NCBI GenBank assembly: GCA_030706015.1
Contig: JAUZPI010000011.1
Location: forward strand, 1 to 64,000
DNA length: 64,000 bases
DNA from: Bacillota bacterium
GTDB lineage: Bacteria; Bacillota; Clostridia; Clostridiales; Clostridiaceae
Direction of reading: 5' to 3'
This document shows positions 43,873-53,220 of the stretch, in pieces; within the stretch, counting starts at the first letter, position 1; the number at the start of each line of letters is the position of its first letter. The position numbers and the translations under genes were made by a program. The notes beneath the pieces were generated by a model. It saw nothing but the letters and a program-made list of their open reading frames with translations, was not told the DNA's origin and did not search any database.

Positions 43873-45231
43873 ATGAAAGTACTTAATAACTCAATTTTAA
43901 GAATAATAACATTATTTATAATTGGTATAACACCACTTTACTTCAATTATGCACTTGCGAATGATGGAAAGGTACTAATATTTGGTATTTTTCTGCTATT
44001 GTATCTTGCAATGTGCACTTATAGGATTGAAGAGGCAATTTCTTTATTTTTAATTTTTAGCTACCTAATAAAATTCAATTATCCGATTTATAGTTATGTA
44101 AGAGTAAACCATGTTTTATTCTTAATTATTATTGTTGTTGCAGTTTTAGGTAAATTTAAATTTAGAGATTTTAGAGTGAAAGTTAAGGCATGTTTTAGTA
44201 GATTTTTTATTCTCAATATAGTTTTTATTTTTGTGATGCTTCTTACCTCCAGACTGCACTCAATTAATATTTGGGATTCTTACAGAGTAATAATAGTTTA
44301 TGGATTCTCTATTATTGTCTTCATTTTCTTGATAATAGGGCTAATAAATAAAACTAATGAGGAAAGAAAAAAAATAATATACTCTGTATTGAAAATAACC
44401 TCATTATCATTGAGTATTATGGGACTGTTTACCTTAATAGGCTCTAAGTATTTGAATATGTGGGATCAATATTTTAACATAATACCTAGTGGTAGTTTCC
44501 TAAGACTTCATTTTTCAGAAGATCCAAATTATTTTGGAGCGTTCTTACTCCCAGGACTAATTGTATACATTTATAATATAAAGTCCTTAAAGAAGCACCA
44601 ATTAATTGAGATGAGCATAGTACTTTTAGCGTTTATACTTACACTTTCTTTTGGTAATTTTATAGCTTTCTTTTTTGGCTTACTACTTATTGTATTAGAT
44701 AAGTTTAAGTCACTTTTAAAGATTAAATCGTTGAAATCAAAGATTAATAAAAAATCAAAAATAATAATCATTGCAATGGTAGCAGTTTTACTTGTATGCT
44801 CACCAGTAATAATTCATAAATTCTCTGGAGTAATAAAACAAAAACAAATATCCTCTAGTGAAAGATTAGATGTTTGGAAAGATGGATTTGCAATGAATTT
44901 AAAGGGAGTAAATACTTTTCTGATTGGTATTGGTGCGGATAATGCAAAGTATAATACTAGTTACTATAAGAAGACCTCCTATCCAAGGGATATGCATAAT
45001 TCATTACTTCAGTTATATGCAGAAAATGGTGTGATTGGAACATTTGTATTTATAGCTATGTGTGTAATGTTGATAAAAGCAAGCAAAAACTATGCACTTG
45101 AAAAAATAATGCTACTTACAGTTCTTGCAGATTTTATATTTATTGGCATGTTTAATGTATTTTGTGTTTGGTATATTATGTTTGCTATATATACGATTAC
45201 TATGAAAGAAGTTGTTTTAGATGAGAAATAA
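43873..45231 (+). CDS. O-antigen ligase/polymerase-like membrane protein, first copy
   Basis: A 452-residue protein with about 11-12 membrane helices and a large extracytoplasmic loop near the C-terminus containing SSSERLDVWKDG, RDMHNSLLQLYAENGVIG, as in Wzy/WaaL/PF04932 proteins. It probably polymerises repeat units or ligates the polymer. GGGGA precedes the ATG. The final 11 bases overlap the next gene. A second protein of this family is at 48815. Confidence 0.85.
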   Translation: MKVLNNSILRIITLFIIGITPLYFNYALANDGKVLIFGIFLLLYLAMCTYRIEEAISLFLIFSYLIKFNYPIYSYVRVNHVLFLIIIVVAVLGKFKFRDFRVKVKACFSRFFILNIVFIFVMLLTSRLHSINIWDSYRVIIVYGFSIIVFIFLIIGLINKTNEERKKIIYSVLKITSLSLSIMGLFTLIGSKYLNMWDQYFNIIPSGSFLRLHFSEDPNYFGAFLLPGLIVYIYNIKSLKKHQLIEMSIVLLAFILTLSFGNFIAFFFGLLLIVLDKFKSLLKIKSLKSKINKKSKIIIIAMVAVLLVCSPVIIHKFSGVIKQKQISSSERLDVWKDGFAMNLKGVNTFLIGIGADNAKYNTSYYKKTSYPRDMHNSLLQLYAENGVIGTFVFIAMCVMLIKASKNYALEKIMLLTVLADFIFIGMFNVFCVWYIMFAIYTITMKEVVLDEK

Positions 45232-46405
45232 GAATATCATATGTTTTGCTACTCTTCATACTTATTCCAACAAAGAACGACAACAACATATAATGGAACA
45301 TATGTGCAATGGTGGTAATAAAGTTGTTTGGGTTAATCCTATGGGAAATATAAATCATTCAGTTTTAAATATATTTAAAAAGCTAATAAAAAGGAAGAGG
45401 CAGAAGGATTTTGTTACAAATGAAGAATGTGAAAAAATAGAAAGTGAAAATCTAATAGAAAAGAGTATTGTTATCTTACCAATACATAATATTAAATTTT
45501 TTAGAATTATAAACTCATTTTTGTTAAATTATCAATTAAAAAAAATCGAGAAAAACTTTTTGGATGGTAAATTAGATTTTATATGGACCTACTATCCATC
45601 AGATGTGATAAATGATTACATTTTACTAAGAAAAAGAAAATATGAGTGCAAAGTGATTTACGATAATGTTCAAAGGCTTAAAGGTGTAGAAGGTTTGCCT
45701 AAGTATGTATTGAAGTTTGAAGAAGAGTTATATAAATTATGCGATAGTATATTTTGTGACTCCATTACCATTATGAACGATGTAAAACAACTTGGTATAA
45801 ATTCAATATACAGGGTTCCCCAAGGTGTTAATGTTGAAGATTTTTTGATTAATGATGAAGAAAAGGATTCTATTGATTATAAGAAGGTTGAAAAAGAGTT
45901 TAGAGGGTTTAAAAGACCGATTATTGGGTATATTGGTGGCATACACCATTCCTTAGATATTGATTTAATAGGTTATGTTGCAGACAAATGCAGTGATCTT
46001 GATTTTGTATTTGTAGGCCCTATTAATATAGATATTACAAAACTCCTAAAATACAAGAATCTATATTTTTGGGGTTATAGAGATTATAAATATTTAAAAT
46101 ATTACATAAACCAATTTGATACTTGTATTATTCCTTACAAGGTAAATGAATTCACTAAGGGAGTGTATCCAACTAAAATGTTGGAATACGTATCTATGAG
46201 AAAGAAGATAGTCTCAGTTGATTTACCAGACATTAGAGATTTTGAAGATTACATTTTTATAAGTAGAGATTACGATGAATTCGCTGAAAATTTAAGGACT
46301 AATTCAAAGAAAATTATTGGCGCTGGCATAATTAGAGAAAACACATGGGAATCACGTTTTAGCAGAATCGAAGAGGTTTTGGAGGGACAATTATATGAAG
46401 GTTAA
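45221..46405 (+). CDS. GT-B glycosyltransferase, TuaH-like
   Basis: A 394-residue cytoplasmic glycosyltransferase of GT-B fold. The N-terminal domain starts with IICFATLHTYSNKERQQHIME; the C-terminal nucleotide-sugar domain shows RPIIGYIGGIHHSLDIDLI, FVGPINIDI, and VYPTKMLEYVSMRKKIVS. The style resembles TuaH of teichuronic acid synthesis and other GT4-related enzymes. Donor and acceptor sugars are not predictable. It overlaps the ligase gene before it and the GT4 gene after it by 11 bases each, so the three are translationally coupled. Confidence 0.83.
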   Translation: MRNKNIICFATLHTYSNKERQQHIMEHMCNGGNKVVWVNPMGNINHSVLNIFKKLIKRKRQKDFVTNEECEKIESENLIEKSIVILPIHNIKFFRIINSFLLNYQLKKIEKNFLDGKLDFIWTYYPSDVINDYILLRKRKYECKVIYDNVQRLKGVEGLPKYVLKFEEELYKLCDSIFCDSITIMNDVKQLGINSIYRVPQGVNVEDFLINDEEKDSIDYKKVEKEFRGFKRPIIGYIGGIHHSLDIDLIGYVADKCSDLDFVFVGPINIDITKLLKYKNLYFWGYRDYKYLKYYINQFDTCIIPYKVNEFTKGVYPTKMLEYVSMRKKIVSVDLPDIRDFEDYIFISRDYDEFAENLRTNSKKIIGAGIIRENTWESRFSRIEEVLEGQLYEG

Positions 46406-47522
46406 GATTTTATTTATAATTACAACATTTCAAAAAGATGGTCCTGGAAATTATTTGAGATATATCATTAAATATATGGATAAAGAAAAGTTTGATATAT
46501 ATGCATGTTGTCTCTATAATAATGGAGAAATTGAAAAAGACTTAAAAGCACTTGGAGTAAAAACTTTTACATTTGATATGAAGGGATTTACAGATTTTTC
46601 TGTTGTAGGCAAATTAAAAAAATTAATTCATCAAATTGAACCGGATATAGTAAATACAATTTTATTAAGAGCAGATTTATACGGACGATTTGCAGCAAAA
46701 AATAACTGTAAAGTTTTAATCTCAACAATACTGAATCAAGATGACTACAGAAAAAAGAGAACAATAAAAGAAAAAATATTAATGTATTTTGATGAAAAAT
46801 TAAGTAATAATTACACAGATAAAATTTTAGTGGAGGCACAAGGGGTGAGAGATTATTGCATAAAATATCAAGATATTGATGTTAATAAATATGAAGTAAT
46901 TCACTCCCTTATTGATGTTAATGAAGCTAATGGTCGGGTGGCACATCCATTTTCTAATAATAATATAATTATTGGAACAGCTGGGCGACTTCACGAGCAA
47001 AAAGGACAAAAGTACCTTGTTGAGGCATTCAGTACACTTAGTAGTAAATATCCTAATGCATACCTGTATATTTATGGAGAAGGGGAACTTAAGGATGAAC
47101 TAACAGAGTTAGTATTAAGTTTGGGTATTGAACAGAAGGTAGAGTTTAAAGGATATAGTTATGATTTATATTCTGATTTGTCAGAACTTGATGTTTACGT
47201 TATGCCATCTATGTGGGAAGGTGGTGCACCAATTTCTGTATTAACTGCTATGACAGTGGGCCTACCAATTGTCACAACAAAGGTTGGTGGTATTGAAGAA
47301 TTTATAAGCGATAATGCAGAAGGGTTCTTAATTGATATTCTAGAAAAAGAAAACCTTGTTGAACTTATTGCTAGCAGATTAGATTATTGCATAAATAATC
47401 CGCAACTAGCACAAGAAATTGGTGTAAGTGCCAGAAGAAAGGTAAATAATAACTTTAGTGCAGAAATTGTATCAAAGGAATATCAGAATTTATGTATGAA
47501 ACTTTTAGCTGAGAAAAAGTAA
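46395..47522 (+). CDS. GT4 glycosyltransferase
   Basis: A 375-residue GT4 family enzyme. N-terminal domain: FIITTFQKDGPGNYLRYI. C-terminal donor domain: IGTAGRLHEQKGQKYLVEAF, YIYGEGELKDELTEL, and the characteristic PSMWEGGAPISVLTAMTVGLP motif with the EX7E glutamates and TTKVGGIEEF. GGAGGG lies 8 bases before the ATG. A promoter follows before the next gene, so this may end a transcription unit. Confidence 0.92.
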   Translation: MKVKILFIITTFQKDGPGNYLRYIIKYMDKEKFDIYACCLYNNGEIEKDLKALGVKTFTFDMKGFTDFSVVGKLKKLIHQIEPDIVNTILLRADLYGRFAAKNNCKVLISTILNQDDYRKKRTIKEKILMYFDEKLSNNYTDKILVEAQGVRDYCIKYQDIDVNKYEVIHSLIDVNEANGRVAHPFSNNNIIIGTAGRLHEQKGQKYLVEAFSTLSSKYPNAYLYIYGEGELKDELTELVLSLGIEQKVEFKGYSYDLYSDLSELDVYVMPSMWEGGAPISVLTAMTVGLPIVTTKVGGIEEFISDNAEGFLIDILEKENLVELIASRLDYCINNPQLAQEIGVSARRKVNNNFSAEIVSKEYQNLCMKLLAEKK

Positions 47523-47540
47523 TATAGTATTTTATAAAAG

Positions 47541-47569
47541 TTGAAATAATTTATATGTAGAGTTATACT
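47541..47569 (+). promoter_or_regulatory. Internal sigma-A promoter before the aminotransferase gene
   Basis: TTGAAA (47541-47546), 17-base spacer, TATACT (47564-47569), 33 bases before the start codon. Confidence 0.65.
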
Positions 47570-47601
47570 ATATAAGAATATAATTGATTTGAGGTGTTAA
47601 T

Positions 47602-48741
47602 ATGGAAGTACCATTTAATAAACCATATATAACAGGTAATGAAATAAAGTACATGGAAGAATGTATTAATACGGGTAAAATATGTGGTGATGGAAAATAT
47701 ACTAAAATGGTTAGTGAGTTGTTGGAAAAAACAATGAATTCAAAGAAGATTCTTTTGACTACTTCTGGTACTCATGCTTTAGAAATGGCTTTAATACAGT
47801 TGAATTTAGAAGAAGGTGATGAAGTAATTGTTCCATCATATACTTTTGTTTCAACTGCTAATGCGGTGTTGCTAAGAAAGGCAAAATTAGTTTTTGCTGA
47901 TATAGATGAGAAAACGTTAAATATAGATATTAATGATGTTAAAAGTAAAATTACTAAAAGAACGAGAGCCATAATGCCTGTACACTATGCTGGAATTTCA
48001 TGTGATATGGATGAATTAATGAAGGTGGCTAGGGAAAATAACATATTTGTTATAGAAGATGCTGCTCAAGCAGTGTATTCAAAATATAAGGGTAAATATT
48101 TAGGTACCGTAGGAGATTTTGGGTGCTTTAGTTTTCATGAAACGAAAAATTATGTATGTGGAGAAGGTGGAGCAATTTCTGTTAATTTAGATGGAGAGGA
48201 TTCTATCGAACGGGCTGAAATTATTCGTGAAAAAGGTACTAATAGAAGTAAGTTTTACAGAGGACAAGTTGATAAATATACATGGGTTGATATAGGTTCT
48301 AGTTATCTACCATCTGATATATTATCAGCTTTCTTATATGCTCAGCTTGAGAAAAGAGATGAAATCTATGCTAAGCGTAAAGCAATTTATGAAAATTATT
48401 ATGAAAATTTAATTGATTTACAAAACAGAGGAATACTGAAGTTACCAGTGATTCCTGAGTTTAGTACGTCGAATTATCATATGTTCTATGTGTTATGCGA
48501 AAGTGAAAAACAAAGAGATTATTTGATGGCAGAGTTAAAAAAGATGGGAATAACAGCAGTATTCCACTATCTTCCATTACATACGTCACCAGTAGGAAAT
48601 AGATTGGGATATGATATTGGTCAACTACCTGTTACAGAAAAGGTCGGCGCAACTTTACTAAGACTTCCAATGTATGCTTCATTATCAAATGATAAGCAAG
48701 AATATGTGGTTGATTCTATAAAAAGAATATTATCTGTATAA
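47602..48741 (+). CDS. dTDP-4-keto-6-deoxyhexose aminotransferase, WecE/RffA-like
   Basis: A 379-residue DegT/DnrJ family PLP enzyme. It matches WecE/RffA: VPFNKPYITGNEIKYM at the start, GTHALEMALIQLNLEEGDEVI, VIEDAAQAVYSKYKGKYLG, and the PLP-lysine motif FHETKNYVCGEGGA specific to this subgroup. The known reaction adds an amino group to dTDP-4-keto-6-deoxyglucose to give dTDP-4-amino-4,6-dideoxygalactose. The substrate would come from RfbB in the same locus. No WecD-type acetyltransferase is seen, so the amine may stay free. GAGGTG precedes the ATG. Confidence 0.85.
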   Translation: MEVPFNKPYITGNEIKYMEECINTGKICGDGKYTKMVSELLEKTMNSKKILLTTSGTHALEMALIQLNLEEGDEVIVPSYTFVSTANAVLLRKAKLVFADIDEKTLNIDINDVKSKITKRTRAIMPVHYAGISCDMDELMKVARENNIFVIEDAAQAVYSKYKGKYLGTVGDFGCFSFHETKNYVCGEGGAISVNLDGEDSIERAEIIREKGTNRSKFYRGQVDKYTWVDIGSSYLPSDILSAFLYAQLEKRDEIYAKRKAIYENYYENLIDLQNRGILKLPVIPEFSTSNYHMFYVLCESEKQRDYLMAELKKMGITAVFHYLPLHTSPVGNRLGYDIGQLPVTEKVGATLLRLPMYASLSNDKQEYVVDSIKRILSV

Positions 48742-48747
48742 AAAGAG

Positions 48748-48784
48748 ATTCCCTGTGTTTGTATTAGTTACATATACAGGGAAT
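48748..48784 (+). terminator. Hairpin after the aminotransferase gene
   Basis: ATTCCCTGT (48748-48756) pairs perfectly with ACAGGGAAT (48776-48784). No clear T tract follows, so it may be an attenuating or processing structure. Confidence 0.5.
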
Positions 48785-48814
48785 GCTAATTTATAACAAA
48801 ATAAGAGGTGTAAA

Positions 48815-50053
48815 ATGAAAATAGATAAGCTGATATCAGTTTTTGCAGCTATTTTTATAGCTGTCTATATAATTCTTCCTAAAAGTGTTGCTATACATAA
48901 CAGGCAAATATCTACAGATATAATGATCGGTGTGATATTTATTTTATTTTTAATTAAGTATTTATTTAATAAAAATAATCGTAATCAATTTAGAAATCAA
49001 GTATATGATTTCTGTCATGATAAACTTTCTATTTTATTTATAATAGTCATGTTGATTATGTTTGTATCAATATTTTATTCTAAGGAGAAGACACTAGCTT
49101 TAAGTGAAACTTTACGATTTTTATCGTACGTGCTGTTAATGTTTTTAGTAAAGTATAATTTATCAGAAGATAAAAAAGTAAGAGGTATGTTTAGGATTCT
49201 TGTATTGTCTATATTTGCAATATGTTTGTGCGGCATATATCAACATTTTACAGGATTTGCACTTAGTAAAGAGTTCATAGAAAACTATGAATTTGGAGCA
49301 AAAAACAGAATAGCAATATCTTTTGGAAATCCTAATTCTATCAGTGCATTTTTGCTTCTATTTATTTTTCCAATAATTATGGTAGCAATAGAAACAAAGA
49401 ACGTAAAGCATAAAATTTCTTTGGGAATAGTAGTTGGACTTATGGTTGTTAATATAATAATGACTTATTCAAGAAATGCATGGGTAGCATTAGCAATCGG
49501 CATAGCAATACTAGCTTTTGTGCGTACTTGGAAATTTATAATAGCGTACATTTTGATTGGTATTGCCTCGCTGAAAGTACCTGCTATTTATAAAAGAATA
49601 GGGGATTTCTTTAATATGGATCAGAATGTTTCTAGACTCAAACATTGGAAGGTTGCAATATTAATGATAAAGGATCATCCACTTTTTGGTGTTGGAAATG
49701 GAAACTATATAAGCAATTATGGTGAATACATTAAAAAACACCCAGAATTGGATTATGCAAATCTTCAAAGATTTCCGTCCCATAATTCATATTTAAAGAT
49801 AATTAGTGAACTTGGCATTATAGGTGGTATACCATTTATTCTATTGTTAATAATATGTACAATCAAAATAAAATACAATTTAAAATTCATAAATGACAAA
49901 ATAATAAAGTCATACTTCCTTGGATTTTTTGTTTCAGCAATTTGTTTCTTGATCATGAATTTTGTTGATAATTTATTTTTTGTTCCGAAAGTAGCTATAT
50001 GGTTCTGGCTAATGTTTGCAGTATGCGAAGGTTTAGTGTATACACAAAAGTAG
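48815..50053 (+). CDS. O-antigen ligase/polymerase-like membrane protein, second copy
   Basis: A 412-residue protein with about 11 membrane helices. It has the family signs AISFGNPNSISAFLLLF, MTYSRNAWVALAIGI, and the extracytoplasmic loop HPLFGVGNGNYI with FPSHNSYLKIISELGIIGG. Similar to PF04932 ligases and Wzy polymerases but not closely related to the copy at 43873. It could be the polymerase while the other is the ligase, or they could serve two polymers. AAGAGGTG precedes the ATG. Confidence 0.87.
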   Translation: MKIDKLISVFAAIFIAVYIILPKSVAIHNRQISTDIMIGVIFILFLIKYLFNKNNRNQFRNQVYDFCHDKLSILFIIVMLIMFVSIFYSKEKTLALSETLRFLSYVLLMFLVKYNLSEDKKVRGMFRILVLSIFAICLCGIYQHFTGFALSKEFIENYEFGAKNRIAISFGNPNSISAFLLLFIFPIIMVAIETKNVKHKISLGIVVGLMVVNIIMTYSRNAWVALAIGIAILAFVRTWKFIIAYILIGIASLKVPAIYKRIGDFFNMDQNVSRLKHWKVAILMIKDHPLFGVGNGNYISNYGEYIKKHPELDYANLQRFPSHNSYLKIISELGIIGGIPFILLLIICTIKIKYNLKFINDKIIKSYFLGFFVSAICFLIMNFVDNLFFVPKVAIWFWLMFAVCEGLVYTQK

Positions 50054-50082
50054 AAGGAAATTATAATTTGCGGGGGAAATTT

Positions 50083-50808
50083 ATGTTTTCAAAAATTTTA
50101 AGATACAATGTATTTAATGAGACAAAGGTAGAATTATTCCGATACTTAGATCAATTTCAAAAGGTAAATATTATTTCGGGTAATCCAGAAGTTTTATATA
50201 ATGGTCTATATGATGAATCACTTTTTGCAAAATGTAATAGTGAGAACTCATTGATTATTCCTGATGGAATTGGAGTTGTTTTAGCTGCAAAACTTATAAA
50301 AGAACCAGTCAAAGAAAAAATTGCAGGTATAGAAGTTATGGATTCAATAATTAAACAATGCGAAAAGAGCGAAAAGAGTATTTATCTAGTGGGAGCAAAA
50401 CAAGAAATTCTAGAACAATGCTTATTAAACCTTCATACTAAGTATAGCAATCTTATAATTGCAGGTAGTCATAATGGATATTTTGATCTAAATAACTGCC
50501 AGGAGTTAATTGAAGATATTAAGTTAAAGAAGCCATATGCAATATTTGTTGCAATGGGATGTCCCAGACAAGAGTACTTTATAAATAAATATATGGATGA
50601 ACTTCCTAGCAAGATATATATGGGTGTTGGTGGAAGTTTTGATGTAATCGCAGGAAAAGTAAACAGAGCCCCTAGGTGGATGATTAATCTGGGTCTTGAA
50701 TGGTTATACAGGGTAGCAAAAGAGCCTTTTAGAATAAAGAGGCTTGGCGTAATACCAAAGTTCTTGTTGAAAGTTATATACAATACATATATAATTAGGA
50801 AGGAATAA
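50083..50808 (+). CDS. tagA: WecG/TagA/CpsF-family glycosyltransferase
   Basis: A 241-residue GT26 enzyme; TagA adds ManNAc to undecaprenyl-PP-GlcNAc in wall teichoic acid linkage-unit synthesis. Motifs: LIIPDGIGVVLAAKL (with the catalytic Asp region), SIYLVGAKQEILEQCLLNL, FVAMGCPRQEYFIN and VGGSFDVIAGKVNRAPRWM, GLEWLYRVAKEPFRIKR. Start at 50083 chosen because GCGGGGGAA precedes it; homology begins there. Its presence with tarIJ supports a teichoic-acid-like product. Confidence 0.9.
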   Translation: MFSKILRYNVFNETKVELFRYLDQFQKVNIISGNPEVLYNGLYDESLFAKCNSENSLIIPDGIGVVLAAKLIKEPVKEKIAGIEVMDSIIKQCEKSEKSIYLVGAKQEILEQCLLNLHTKYSNLIIAGSHNGYFDLNNCQELIEDIKLKKPYAIFVAMGCPRQEYFINKYMDELPSKIYMGVGGSFDVIAGKVNRAPRWMINLGLEWLYRVAKEPFRIKRLGVIPKFLLKVIYNTYIIRKE

Positions 50809-50855
50809 TGGGTTTAAAAGCCTGTACAAGTGAATTTATTCTAGGAGATGATAGA

Positions 50856-51698
50856 ATGAAAATTTTAATAACTGGAGCAAACGGACAGTTAGGAAGAGAA
50901 CTTCAGAAACAATATAGAGATATAGAGGTAGAACTAATTTTAACTGATGTAAAGGAACTTGATATTACTGATGTTACAGCAGTTAATGAATTTGTTAGTA
51001 AGAATAAGCCAAATGTAATTATAAATTGTGCAGCACATACACAAGTGGATAAATGCGAAGAACAGATTGATTTAGCATATAAAATAAATGCAATAGGTCC
51101 TAAAAACTTAGCGGCAGCCGGATTTGCCGTAGGTGCAGAGATAGTGCAGGTATCTACGGATTATGTATTCAATGGTGAAGGAAATGCTCATCTTACAGAA
51201 TTTGATAATGCTAATCCACAAACTGTTTATGGAACAACTAAATTACATGGTGAAAACTTAGTTAAAGAGTTTAATCCAAAACATTACATAGTAAGAACTG
51301 CATGGTTATATGGAGATGGCAATAATTTCGTAAAAACCATGATAAATCTAAGTAAAAATAACAGCGAAATTACGGTTGTAAAAGATCAAATTGGTTCACC
51401 AACTAGTACAGTTGACTTAGCAAAAGTTATTATCAAACTTGTAGATGAAAAGAACTATGGACTTTTTCATTGTACATGTAAAGGGGAATGTTCTTGGTAT
51501 GATTTTGCAAAAGAAATCTTTAGATTAAAGAATATTGACGTTACTGTTAAACCTTGTAAAACAGAAGAATTCCCTAGACCAGCAAAAAGACCTAAGTATT
51601 CAGTACTAAGAAACTATATGTTAGAGCTTACAACGGGTGATATTACAAGGGAATGGCAAGAATCATTAAAGGAATACATTGAAAATCTAGATATTTAA
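50856..51698 (+). CDS. rfbD: dTDP-4-dehydrorhamnose reductase
   Basis: A 280-residue RmlD, last dTDP-rhamnose enzyme. NAD(P)-binding ILITGANGQLGRELQKQ at the start, INCAAHTQVDKCEEQ, the catalytic VSTDYVFNGEG and YGTTKLHGENLV, then RTAWLYGDGNNFV. The ATG at 50856 has AGGAGATGA upstream; the in-frame ATG at 50808 overlaps the tagA stop and lacks a ribosome site. It is separated from rfbABC by 25 kb, which suggests the locus has been expanded by insertion. Confidence 0.96.
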   Translation: MKILITGANGQLGRELQKQYRDIEVELILTDVKELDITDVTAVNEFVSKNKPNVIINCAAHTQVDKCEEQIDLAYKINAIGPKNLAAAGFAVGAEIVQVSTDYVFNGEGNAHLTEFDNANPQTVYGTTKLHGENLVKEFNPKHYIVRTAWLYGDGNNFVKTMINLSKNNSEITVVKDQIGSPTSTVDLAKVIIKLVDEKNYGLFHCTCKGECSWYDFAKEIFRLKNIDVTVKPCKTEEFPRPAKRPKYSVLRNYMLELTTGDITREWQESLKEYIENLDI

Positions 51699-51705
51699 CA
51701 AAAAG

Positions 51706-51736
51706 ATAGACTCGTGCTTATAAGGTACGAGTCTAT
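51706..51736 (+). terminator. Hairpin terminator after rfbD
   Basis: ATAGACTCGT (51706-51715) pairs perfectly with ACGAGTCTAT (51727-51736). The following TATTATG is only weakly T-rich. Confidence 0.6.
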
Positions 51737-51772
51737 TATGTAGAGAAGACTCAATTTAAGGAAGGTACATAC

Positions 51773-53206
51773 ATGAATAAAATAGCTAAGAACTTCTTAT
51801 CAACAGGTGTTGCAAATATAGCAGGTCAGGTATTTCTTTTTTTGATAACAGCATACTATGCAAGATTAATTGGAGCAGATAGTTTTGGATTTATGTCTTT
51901 AGCTAATCAAATAATAATGTATTTTACAACTATAGCCATATTTGGCATGCAAGTTTATGGAACAAGGATTATTTCTTCTGATAAGAAAGAAGTAAATAAT
52001 ATAGTTGGTGAAGTTATAGGTTTTAGATTGTTTGTAGCTTTTTGCTGTTTTTGTTTTATAGTTTTTATGGGATTATTTTTGGGAAGATTCATAGAAGGGA
52101 ATTACAAGTTTACTTTGATTCAAATATTATATGCTGCTTCAATATTTCCTGTGGCTCTCAGTTTAGACTGGGTATTTAATGGACTCCAGGAAATGCATTA
52201 CAACGCTGTATTCACTTTATGTAAATACTTTATACCAGGTATTATTATTCTAATTTTGCTTAAGGGTCAGAATAATATGTATTGGATTCCAATATCAAAT
52301 GCAATAGGATTAACAGTGGGAACAGGCTTTCAATATTGTATTTATCTAAAAAAACAAAAATATAAATTTAATTTGTTAGTTAACTGGAATATTATAAAAA
52401 AGTACTTGTATGTAGGCCTACCAGTGCTAGTACAGGGACTTTTGGGAATGGTAAATAATAATGTAGACAAAATAATTATGGGTTTTTCTAGACCTAAAGC
52501 TGAGCTTGGGGTTTATCAGGCATCTTATACTTTTATAAGCTTTTTAATTAGTATTGATGCATTAATATTTACTCCAATTTTTCCTTTGCTCGCGGATTAT
52601 TTTCATAACAATAATAAGGTGAAATTAAAGCAGGTTTCAAATGAAATTGCAAAGATAGTTTCAATAGTAGCTATGCCAGTGCTTGTTGGAGGTATCATAC
52701 TAGCTAAGGATATAATGTATTATTTCTTTAGATCAAAGGGGTATGAAGCAGGTTATTTACCATTATCAATTTTGCTTATATATATTTTTATTTTATTTAT
52801 AAGAGAGGTATTTGCATATCAATTAAATGCATGGGATATGGAGAAGAAATATCTAAAAATTATAGCGCTTTCTGCAATTTTAAATTTTACTTTGAACATA
52901 ATTTTTATACCTAGGTATGGAATGATTGGAGCTGCATGGGTAACCACTATAACGGAAATTATAAATTTATTTTTGATGAGAAAAGCGGCCTTCAAAGTTA
53001 TTAGGACAAACATACTTAGCAGTGTTATTAAGCCTATTGGACCAACAATTATAATGGCAGCGGTGATTGTACTTATTAAATATTTAAAGATTAACATGGT
53101 AATAAATATATTTGCAGCAGTTATAGCTTATTTTAGCTTAATAATCTTACTTAAAATAATTACAATTAGTGAAATTAGAGGTTTTATTTTAAAACGGGAG
53201 AAGTAA
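51773..53206 (+). CDS. Polysaccharide flippase (Wzx type), second copy
   Basis: A 477-residue protein with about 14 membrane helices. It begins NFLSTGVANIAGQVFLFLIT and AYYARLIGADSFGFMSLANQ, the usual start of the polysaccharide synthase/flippase family. Later helices show LVQGLLGMVNNNVDKIIMG and IFIPRYGMIGAAWVTTITE. AAGGAAGG precedes the ATG. It is 5 bases from the next GT gene, so both are in one unit after the rfbD hairpin. Confidence 0.9.
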   Translation: MNKIAKNFLSTGVANIAGQVFLFLITAYYARLIGADSFGFMSLANQIIMYFTTIAIFGMQVYGTRIISSDKKEVNNIVGEVIGFRLFVAFCCFCFIVFMGLFLGRFIEGNYKFTLIQILYAASIFPVALSLDWVFNGLQEMHYNAVFTLCKYFIPGIIILILLKGQNNMYWIPISNAIGLTVGTGFQYCIYLKKQKYKFNLLVNWNIIKKYLYVGLPVLVQGLLGMVNNNVDKIIMGFSRPKAELGVYQASYTFISFLISIDALIFTPIFPLLADYFHNNNKVKLKQVSNEIAKIVSIVAMPVLVGGIILAKDIMYYFFRSKGYEAGYLPLSILLIYIFILFIREVFAYQLNAWDMEKKYLKIIALSAILNFTLNIIFIPRYGMIGAAWVTTITEIINLFLMRKAAFKVIRTNILSSVIKPIGPTIIMAAVIVLIKYLKINMVINIFAAVIAYFSLIILLKIITISEIRGFILKREK

Positions 53207-53220
53207 GGTAGGTGAAAAAT

